From: Gnetum montanum
Taxonomy: Eukaryota; Streptophyta; Gnetopsida; Gnetales; Gnetaceae
Reading direction: 5' to 3'
Assembly (NCBI GenBank): GCA_015680685.1
Contig: MNCI01008930.1
Span: forward strand, 510,812-574,811
Length of the DNA: 64,000 nucleotides
Position 1 is the first letter of the stretch, and the number at the start of each line of letters is the position of its first letter. This document shows, piece by piece, positions 55,953-64,000 of this stretch. The position numbers were made by a program, and so were the translations under genes. Under the pieces are notes generated by a model that was not told the DNA's origin, searched no databases, and worked only from the letters and a program-made list of their open reading frames with translations.

Positions 55953-57017
55953 GAAAGTTGCACTTCACTACCTGCAACCCTCTGCCATATGTCATCAACA
56001 TTTCCAAAACCCTCTACCATTGCTACTCACCCAGGGCCACAAGCTATTTCAGCTTTCCCACGTGTTAGTCATATGAGTGTTGCACCTTGTTCAACATCCA
56101 TCCTATGCATCACTCGTAATAGCTAAAACTATCTCTACACATGATCCTTTTGGCAGTAACCACATTACACATCACTATGCTGGTCACTAGATTGAAAACC
56201 CCAAAGATTGTCTTCATTTGCTGCTTCATGTATGACACCTCCTCCTTTTGAAAAACTTGTAGGTCAAGGCAGACGTTGTGCCTCTATCATTCCGTATCAG
56301 CCATGAAGGGTTGGGGGGTGTTTTGCGATTTGTCTCTATTTTAGTAGTAGCTTACATGGTCGGTGTAGTCAGAAGTACATGAGTACCATCATGGTCGGTG
56401 TAGGCAATGAAGGAAATGCTTATTTCAAAGTAGCATCCTTGCTTGTTCTATCCGTACAGAAGTGAATTGGATCTACGCATTCAAGGAAATTTTCAAGAGG
56501 GGCTCTCGTTAACGGAATGTATTATATCTTCTTACAGAGCTAGGATTTAAAAAAAAACCAAATCTTGATGTATATTACCTCCGTATTCTGCTGGATTTGA
56601 CGTTGGAAGACTACAATTGTTTTCCTATTAGATTATTACATGTTGTACCTTGGTAGTAGATATGCAATCATTCTAACAATTGTAAACACTCTTCTACTTC
56701 CTCCAGCCTGGTGTATCTTTTATAAATCGTAAAAATGGGTGTTCATCTTAAATGCAGGCATTCAAAAAAAAGTTGCATCTTTCACTCATCCTCAGGTCAT
56801 AATAGGTGGGTTCCATATTAAGCGCAGCCACTCCAAAACAAGCTAAACTTTCACATTTTGACAGACCCTCCCTTTTATGATTGTTGCTAAATTTTTAACT
56901 TTTCTGATGTGATCCACTCTTCTGTGGTGTTTATAATGTTGTGCAGTATGCACATCTTGTAAAGAGTTTCATAGAAAACTAGGGAATCATGAACAAAAGA
57001 AAGAAGATATCAATTCC

Positions 57018-57388
57018 ATGTGTATGGTAATGGCAATGGCATTAGTAATGCAAAGGAGGGACAATGAAGTGAGAATGATGACAGTGCTTTATGTTGCTTT
57101 GCTAAGAGTTGCTTCTTTACTGGGAGTGTCTACTTCTGCATCATCGTCTTCATCTTTGGATACAGATGTGGATGCTCTACTATGGTATGCTTGGACCTAT
57201 CCTGGTTAGATGTCTCAAGTGTGCTTTCCCCATTTTTATGAAACCTCACATTTCTGACCTATTTAAATCTCTCCAATAGTGATTTCTTTGGACCTATCCC
57301 AAAAAGATTGGTAGACTGAGGTAATTGCAATATTTAGATCTCTCCTCAAATGTCTTGTCAGGACCTATCTATTCCATGAGATGGCCAA
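57018..57388 (+). pseudogene. LRR receptor-like gene fragment in the 5' LTR of E
   Basis: Second copy of 50888-51258: TYLNLSNSDFFGPIPKR- and LQYLDLSSN-like words between 57255 and 57365, with frame changes. Confidence 0.65.
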
Positions 57389-57400
57389 AATGTGCCAACA

Positions 57401-57405
57401 ACAAG
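57401..57405. other. Target site duplication, right copy (ACAAG)
   Basis: Matches 47616-47620. Confidence 0.9.
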
Positions 57406-58195
57406 CATCTATATCCAACTCAGCTAAATTTTATACATGGGACCAGTGTGGTATCTAGATAATTAAGTATTGATCGTAAGTCATAATCTTTTTACTTGGA
57501 CTAGTGGTAGCCTTATCACATATAGTTTAGGCTAAAGTGAGGCATATGACTATGATATAGTTTGGGATGTACTTTTATTATTTAGTCTGATTAATAATGA
57601 AATTAAATCCCAAACTAGTATAAGAATGACTAGTGTTCATTCTCAGCCCACTATACACATCTTGAAGTTACATACCCACTATTGGAATTACCAAGCCTTA
57701 TGGTACTACGTGAACCAAGTGATAACACTACTAGGATTACCAAGTAAATATGTGTTTATGCTCAAAATTATTCATGTCCATTTTGCCAAAGATTAATGTT
57801 CATGAAAATGTAAATATTAAGCTAATTTCATGGAAATAAATTAAATTAAAAGTAAATTCTATTCTAGGTCAAAGTGTTGCAATGAATAGGAATTAATCTC
57901 AATTTTATTACTAGGCATGGATTAGGTCTAAGTACCATACTCTCAAAAGAGACGTTGTACAATTAACTCAAATCCATGCTACATGCACTCATTAACTATT
58001 ACAAATAATAAGTATATTTACCTATTAACCAAATGATGTCAAATATGTTGTAGATGTGTACATTTATATAAGCAACCATGGAGGTTGCATCAATGTAGCT
58101 ATAACATAAGAGATGTGATGTAGCAGTTGATTGATATGAATTAATGCTAATGCAGTATTGTAGCCTACTAATAAATTTTAGCAAATAAAGCTTCA
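57401..58195 (-). repeat. Athila-like LTR D, main part (minus strand), right of element E
   Basis: The reverse complement matches the C LTR: ATCTAGATACCACACTGGTCCCA (near 57460-57438), CTTGGTAATCCTAGTAGTG (57750-57732), AATTGTACAACG (57964-57953), a TATA-like TATATAAAT (58069-58061) and a start TGAAGC at 58195. With 47576-47620 it makes one ~840-bp LTR cut by element E. Confidence 0.7.
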
Positions 58196-59700
58196 TCAAA
58201 TAGTTATAAAATTTATTGCAAATAAATAAATATGAAGTTAATTTAGATGAAATTTTATTAGAGGCTCCAAAAAAAGTCATTATGCCTAAATATTTTATAG
58301 TTAAGAAAACATTACTAAATAATGTCTACAAGTAAGATTACTTATAAAATATTTTTATAATAAGAAAGCTTTAACAAGGAAATACATGAAATTGATTTAA
58401 CAAACAAATATAAAAGAGCATCAATAAGATATGATGCAAATGATAAAGTAAGACTTACGAAAGTTTTGGAAACTTTTTATTGGTAAAGTTTAGTTAAGAA
58501 ATGATATTCTATTTGTAAATATTAAAGTATTATAAAAATTTTATCTTACCAAAAACTAAGTCATATAACTACTAACATGAACCTAAATACTTTACGCCTC
58601 ATCTCTAATGAAGTAGTAAATAAAATGAGAAATTAGATTCTAGAAAAGGTATAGATGTAGAAAGATTATATGTTGAAATATGAAAATGTTGTGGAGAATT
58701 AATTTAAATAAGGAGTTGAAAAATACTAATGATATTCTTTAAAATTATTTTAACATATAATGGATGATTAGTATTTTCCCATTTCGAAATGATGCTAATG
58801 CATAACAAAGATGATGTCTCTTCATAACAAGTGTTATCATTATCGTAACAAGACTTGAAATGGCATATTATAATTAAGACTCAAAAGGGTGCATTGTAAT
58901 AATGGATGTATCTCTTGAGATAACCTTTGGGGGTTTGACCTAAGGCATTTATACCTGGGCTTAGAGGTCATGCTAGCATGGAGTGACAAAGCTAATATAG
59001 GCAAGTTAGGGAAGCTAGGTGAAGTAGGACAGGAAGAGGACTGGCCATCCCTTCTAGCCAATGATAGGCCTAATTGTGGTGGTAGTGTTAGATTGCCTCT
59101 AAGGGGATAGATGCTAAAGGAAGAAAACCCCAAGGAACTCTCATGAAGCATGAGCCAGATACTCTATTCCATATAAATAAAGCATTCTTTTCTTTCTTTT
59201 TGGCATTTTTCCTATTATTTCCATTAAGCATAATGTCAAATATTATATATTTTTTATGTTTGGTATATTTTCTTACACATAATATCTAATGTAATGTATA
59301 TTTGACATTTTCCATGACATCCAAGAATGGAATGTCACAAGTAAAGTCATTAATGATTTATCATCATTAGAAATTTATTTATAAATTTGCAAAGTATCAT
59401 TCTTGAAGATTAACAACTTAAAATGTTAAGAAGAAAATAATATAACATAATTAGAGTAAATAAATTCAAGAAATTAGTGTGGAAAGCTATTTTAGCTTAC
59501 ATTACAAATAAGACGTTGGAAATCATGAAATGAATTTAAATTTCAATAAAAACATAGTTAAGTTATTTCTGTACGGTTTAAAGTTTTACATTTATGAAAA
59601 TATTTGGGGAGTAAAAGGATGGATTTTTAGTAGAAACAAAGTTGATGCACTATATGGTTATAAATATCTTATTTAGTTAATTTTTTTTTTATATATCAAG
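58196..59700. other. AT-rich region with a GC-richer island
   Basis: Mostly AT-rich with no frames. Positions 58905-59165 stand out as GC-richer (GGGTTTGACC, GGACAGGAAGAGGACTGGCC), followed by TATAAATAAAGC (59171). The minus frame there (58840-59151, 103 codons) is proline/serine/leucine-rich and unrecognised. Confidence 0.4.
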
Positions 59701-59889
59701 GAAGTTGTTTACTCAGATATTTCATTAAACAAGGGATAGGAAGGAATAAATTTAATTATTTTGTTAACTTCACAATGGTATTTGGTTCAACTATGAAATA
59801 AAAATAATGGAATAGTTTTATCAAACTTAGTTAATCTTTGTTTACTTAATTTCATTCAAAAATTATACATGAAAAAATTTTTAAATTAA

Positions 59890-60447
59890 GAAGTAAAGAT
59901 ACTACGAAATCTTATCAATTTTATAGTAATACTAGAGTAAAAATAAGTTACCTTTGAACAACATTATTTGGAATTTTTATGAATGAAATAGAAATGAAAA
60001 TTAGATAGGTACATGTAAATTATGTCATTGAATTAGATCAGTAATCGTTATTGCTTTTTAATCTTTGTAGATGATGTAGCACTAGTTGTAAATTTAGAAA
60101 CTAAGTTAGAAGCAATGTTTCATCAACTAGAAAATTTCTATAAATATACATGGATAAAGATAAATACTAATAAAATAAAATTTTCTATGAAATTAATATA
60201 ATAAATAAAAAATTTTAGCTAAATAATGGGTAACTTAAGATTGTATATATGTATAAATATTGACATTAGAATGTTTTCAAGACTTTAACTTAAAGCATTA
60301 TGTATTATAATAAATTGTAAATGCTTGGAGGGCTTTACATACAATGAATAAAAAATGTATGAATCAAAATGATTGGACTTAGGAAATTGAAAAACATTTA
60401 TTTCAAATAATTTTGTAACTTATAATTCTCATGGTTATCATCATTGA
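59890..60447 (+). pseudogene. LINE (non-LTR) reverse transcriptase remnant
   Basis: Plus-strand words in shifting frames: TTLFGIFMNEIE (~59961-59996), then FLIFVDDVALVVNLETKLEAMFHQLENFYKYTWIKINTNKIKF (60055-60183), then weaker KALCII--CKCLEGLYIQ and LRKLKNIYFK (60290-60410). This follows LINE RT (PTLFGxYIDELE ... LLFADDVVLVxxxxxxLQxxLxxLxxFCxxxxLxINxxKTKxM) and its C-terminal part. The F-V-D-D box is kept. The match ends where the B LTR begins (60448). Confidence 0.65.
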
Positions 60448-61260
60448 TGAATCATGTTTTTCATCTGCTCCAATGTCAAGTATTCAATGTCGGAGCCAAG
60501 ATGTGATGTTGGATATCCAATGTCGTGGGGTATATGCTAGCCTATAAATATAGGACTTGGGCTCATGATTTTCATATAGTTTTTCAGTCAAAGTAGCAAA
60601 GCTCTTGTAGTTTGTTTTCTCTAAAGTTAGAATATTTTTTGAGTGCCCGTAATAGGATTCTGAGTGTGTACAGATATTTTTTCAAACATTGATGTACCTA
60701 AGAATAGCAATGTGATGGGAATAAAAACAAACTATTTTGATAATCCTTGCAACACTAAGAATAGATTAATGTCTTCTTTAATGCACTTTACTTTAATGCA
60801 TTTGAATTAAACAATTAATTTCCAATTGTTAATGAACATAAGCACGACCACTTCGAGCATATATATAGTGCTTGGTAACATAGCAACACTTAACATTTGG
60901 TAGCCCAGCAATGCTATATGTGTTCAATATGTGTTTAGGAAAGTGGAATTGGTACTTATGTTAGGCTAGCTAGGTAGTAAATGAATTAGATCTTAAAATA
61001 CTCTACCTTTCATTCTTGTTGTAGGTGATTAAACTTATAAAACATAAAATGATAAAAATCATGTATCTTAATTACACTTAAACCATATCCTTGAGCTTCA
61101 CAAGTGTAGTTGGGAAGATAATGAATGTTCTCAATGCCCATTTCACTTCCTATAACAACTAGTACATTGGAGAACTATAGGTCCACAGAATTTGATCAAA
61201 TTATGTGTGAACGCTTAGTGATTCGTATGGTTGGATGTAAGGATACCTCACCGCTCATTA
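60448..61260 (+). repeat. 5' LTR of element B (813 bp)
   Basis: Starts TGAATCATGTTTTTC, has GATATCCAATGTCGTGGGG (60514-60532), TATAAATA 60543-60550, ends CCGCTCATTA. Closest to the C LTR. Confidence 0.75.
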
Positions 61261-61279
61261 TTGGCACCATTGCTAAGGA
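61261..61279 (+). other. Primer-binding site of element B
   Basis: TTGGCACCATTGCTAAGGA, a mutated tRNA-Asp type site directly after the LTR. Confidence 0.7.
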
Positions 61280-61421
61280 CCTTTTGGTTGTTTCATGAAC
61301 TATCTAGGACTTAGTGGAAATTGTTCAAAATTTTTGGAATGAACCTAAGAGTCATATCATATTTTGCAATTACTGTAACAAAAAATTAAAAGTGCACTAC
61401 ATTTTCATCATCTAATTAAAA

Positions 61422-63430
61422 ATGTCTTCTTCTCATAGGAGTGATTCTCTGCCCAAGTCTAATGGAGCTCATCAGCTAGTGTCTCAACAATATTGAGTGG
61501 TATGTGATCATCCTAATGAGTATGTACCCAATTTCACCCTCATCCCACATTAGGATGAACAATTGCAGTGGCTTGACATGAAGGGCAACATTATGTTTCT
61601 ACCCCATCAATCTATTCCTATAATGCTTCACCAAATGCTTATCCATTTGGATCTTGAGGAATGTCATGATGAGTATGTTGTGCAAGAAAATGATGCCAGG
61701 GATTATTATTCCACTAAGGCACAACGTCTCCAGGATTTCCACGTAGAATAACATCATCAAACTGTGAAGGTAAAAGGATTTAATGATTCCTCATTCTTAC
61801 TATACCAAAATGATGATGGGGAACTCTTCTCTAGGGGTTTTCTATTTAGTGAAATTCCTCTCTTTGACTTTGGTGATAGAGGTCAAAACCAAAACTTGGA
61901 ATCCATAATTCACAATCTTGGTTCTAGTAAGAATGGATCCAATGAAAAAGAAGGATCCAAAGAGGCAAGTCAAGGAAAGTATGTGAATAAGAAACAAGAT
62001 CATGATTGTGGTTGTGATCATTGAAGAGGTGGTAGCAAGAACCATGATGATGTTATTCCTCCTTCCTCTTCACCTTCGTCATCTTCTTCTTCTTTTGGCT
62101 TTGATCACAACCATAGGGGGCATGGCCATGATGGAGGTGATTGAAATGACCAAAATGACTATTGGGAAAAGAAAGATCAAGGGTGTGGACATTCAAGAGA
62201 GGCACATTGCCATGAACAAATGGATAGTATAGGGCATCGTGGGCACCATGATCAAGGCCTCAATGAGCCTTTTCTTACTACTCGAGGTATGCTTAATATC
62301 ACAGAGCCAGTATGAATTCCAATAAGGCATGTGAAGGATAGTTGGATCAAGAGGCTAGATATGAACAATATCCTTAGATTTGAAGGGGATATAACTTTGA
62401 TCCATAGAACCATCTCCAAGCTTTTCAAGATGCATGTGCCTTGCAGAACATATAGAATGAGTGGCAAAATTATAAGTTGTTCCCATGGACACTCATTAAA
62501 GAAGTAGAAAACTAGTATCGGTTCCTAGAACTAGAATATATCAGATGCTGGAGTACCATGCTTGAATTATTTAATGATAAATATCAAACATACTTTAGAT
62601 TGTCCAACTTGAGAAGGTAAATCCAAGGATGAAAACAAGGAATGCATGAACCCTTCAATGGCACCATTGGTCAATACTATTCCTTAATGCACAAATTTCC
62701 TAGCCATGGTTATTCTCAAATGGATCAACTTCACCACATTGTAGATGGGCTTCGATCAAAAACAAGGAGAACCCTTGGTGTTTATGACCAAGGGTAACTA
62801 TTAAAATTAAGTGCCTATCAAATACAAAGATTAATTGAGCAAGTATCTAAAGAGGAGGGTGAATTAAAAAAAAGGAGAAATTGTAGAAGAGTACAACTAC
62901 AATCCTTCCGTTCACAAGAGGAAGGTTTGATTCTATAATAGTGAGGAAAAATTCTCATTTCATGAGGTGGTGAATAGGAAAACCTTGCTACAAAAATTTT
63001 AATCTAAAATAATGGCCAAGGTTGATCACTTATGGGACTTCATAGATAGCAGATTTCAAGTTTTCCTAAAAATTGTTGAAGAGTCCAAAGAACAAGGTAG
63101 TGATCATGCATGTAGGAGGCGTAATGAAGTTGAATGTGCCTATCAAAAAGGTAAGTGCAAGATTATTGCAATAGAAGAAATTGTAGAAAGAAAATCAGAT
63201 GATGACGGTGGGTGTGACATCTATTAGTATGTACATCCTAAGGAATGTTGCCCCATAGTGTCACATTTATAGGAGTTTGGGGTGTATGCCTTGAATCCAT
63301 AACTAACAAAAAGGAAAACATCTAGAAGATTACTTTATCCTCAAGGTAATTTTAGGTAATTTTACTAGTAGTAGCAATATTATCCCAATGGAACTCCATC
63401 AAAACCATATGAGTAGTATCAATAGTGGCA
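61422..63430 (+). pseudogene. Gag of element B, truncated by the insertion at 63431
   Basis: ATG 61422 (MSSSHRSDSLPKSNGAH). Better preserved than C: open runs 61563-61748 and 61764-62021. FSRGFLFSEIPLFDFGDRG, a His/Asp/Gly-rich stretch (GCDH, HNHRGHGHDGGD near 62105-62142), EPFLTTRGMLNI (~62264-62300), SWIKRLDMNNILRFEG (62340-62388). A later piece (63012-63224) reads KVDHLWDFIDSRFQVFLKIVEESKEQGSDHACRRRNEVECAYQKGK. Function by place: particle protein of an Athila-like element. Confidence 0.65.
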
Positions 63431-64000
63431 ACTGAAACACCACTAATTTTGGCCTAACACTTTGAAACAAGAACAACTCAAGCCCTTTCAAGAATTTGGG
63501 AGGCAAAATTTAACTAAGGCATGGAACTCATGCCCAGCTTGCTCATGTCATCTAGCCTACCCTCAATGTCAGCGTGAGTCCAGCGTGACCAACTTTTGGA
63601 GCCTCAAAACTGAGTTAAAATGACTTGATTTCAAGGGTGCAAGTCATCCTCAGGGTCCACTCTTGACAACTATGGGTCCCAGCCTTCAAAAATTCCAGAT
63701 TTCAGCTCAAAATTGCAAGTTTTTAAGGTCACACTACAGGTCATGCTGTGGCATGAGTCCAACGTGAACAACTTTTGAAGCTTTAAAATTGAGTTAAAAT
63801 GACTTGATTTCAAGGGTGCAAGTCATCCTTAGGGTCCACTATTGATAACTATGGGTCCCAACCTTAAGAAATTCTAGATTTTAGCTCAAAATTGCAAGTT
63901 TTTGAGGTCATGTTGCAGGTCACGCTGTGGCATGAGTCCAATGTGACCTACCAAAAGTGGCTCCGAATAGGGCACATTTAGGCTCAAATTTCAACTTGCA
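63431..64000 (+). repeat. LTR (5' portion) of another Tat-type element, runs off the window
   Basis: Starts TGAAACACCACTAATTTTGG after gag of B, without a polypurine tract. It is diverged from the outer 3' LTR at 30864 but recognisably the same in order (AACAAGAACAACTCAAG, ACTAAGGCATGGAACTCA, GGTCACGCTG units). Likely the 5' LTR of an insertion into B, or a solo LTR. Confidence 0.75.
63555..63960 (+). repeat. ~170-bp repeats in the 63431 LTR
   Basis: The words GTGAGTCCAGCGTGACCAAC, GACTTGATTTCAAGGGTGCA and CTCAGGGTCCACT recur with a ~170-base period (63560-63730, 63730-63900), each unit with ACGCTG...CAACGTGA-type complements. Confidence 0.75.

Larger units (their letters stand above)
47621..57400 (-). 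mobile_element. Element E: non-autonomous gag-protease LTR retrotransposon with ~3.65 kb LTRs carrying gene fragments
   Basis: Direct repeats 47621-51270 and 53718-57400 both start TGTTGG and end CCAACA. They are flanked by a perfect 5-bp target duplication ACAAG (47616-47620, 57401-57405). On the minus strand a primer-binding-like site (53693-53710) follows the 5' LTR, a gag-protease frame fills the interior, and a polypurine tract AAAGGGGGAAAAAA (51284-51271) precedes the 3' LTR. The 2.4-kb interior has no RT, RNase H or integrase, so movement needed a helper. The frame is nearly one continuous reading frame with few stops, so E is younger-looking than the Tat and Athila copies. Confidence 0.92.
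53718..57400 (-). repeat. 5' LTR of element E (3683 bp)
   Basis: Partner of 47621-51270, same start and end words. It differs locally at 54900-54970, where an N and a partly duplicated CTTTAGCAAGTCATCTTACA segment replace ~60 bases and most of the poly-C run of the partner. Confidence 0.92.
60448..63430 (+). mobile_element. Athila-like element B, 5' part, broken by an LTR at 63431
   Basis: 5' LTR 60448-61260, primer-binding site 61261-61279, gag 61422-63430. Same family as element C by LTR, primer site and gag. At 63431 a Tat-type LTR begins, so the rest of B, if present, lies beyond the window. Confidence 0.8.

Noticed and set aside
58840-59151. 103-codon minus frame
   Set aside because: Low-complexity Pro/Ser/Leu content, no motif; kept only as part of an unexplained GC-richer island.
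1-64000. tRNA or rRNA genes
   Set aside because: No cloverleaf-like gene or rRNA segment recognised by eye anywhere in the window.

Overview
The window looks like repeat-dense DNA of a large-genome plant, with no intact host gene. It is AT-rich and carries plant-type Ty3/gypsy (Tat/Ogre-like and Athila-like) LTR retrotransposons, a LINE remnant, and fragments of plant PPR and LRR genes. The age and nesting of the elements would suit a gymnosperm, but the sequence does not prove that. All domain calls are by eye; no search or alignment program was run.

Layout. (1) Positions 1-32880 hold the 3' part of an old Tat-type element on the + strand ('outer'). It is split inside its protease region at 2947/20106 by a second, related + strand element ('inner', 2948-20105) with ~1.74 kb LTRs. 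(2) Positions 32881-36492 are the right-hand part of a different, Athila-like element (A') into which the outer element inserted. (3) Positions 37379-47170 hold a complete but decayed Athila-like element (C) with ~0.8 kb LTRs. (4) Positions 47621-57400 hold a minus-strand, non-autonomous gag-protease element (E) with ~3.65 kb LTRs, a perfect 5-bp target duplication (ACAAG), and PPR and LRR gene fragments inside each LTR. It sits inside a minus-strand Athila-like LTR (D). (5) Positions 58196-60447 are AT-rich and contain a LINE reverse-transcriptase remnant. (6) Positions 60448-63430 are the 5' LTR and gag of another Athila-like copy (B), broken at 63431 by an LTR related to that of the outer element, which runs off the window.

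The most interesting signal is in the two Tat-type elements. Between the protease and reverse transcriptase, where these domains are normally adjacent or separated by a short intron, each carries a ~4 kb block whose coding sense is the MINUS strand. Each block can be read as a gene of about nine exons with splice-site-like borders. Seven exons (e3-e9) pair between the two copies, with closely similar lengths for the four largest (e3 452/449, e4 281/274, e5 1041/1007, e8 824/779 bp). Exon 3 encodes an FCP1/NIF-like (HAD superfamily) domain with degenerate catalytic motifs. Exon 5 encodes an unassigned domain with a weak look of plant transposon-derived proteins. The C-terminal part is acidic, then probably coiled coil. 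Short repeats with a TTAAACTA-like core flank the block and recur just before the 3' LTR.

Nothing here looks able to move today. The coding frames of every element carry stops and frameshifts; many of the stops fit C-to-T changes (CAG to TAG, TGG to TGA). Three single N characters mark probable assembly joins.
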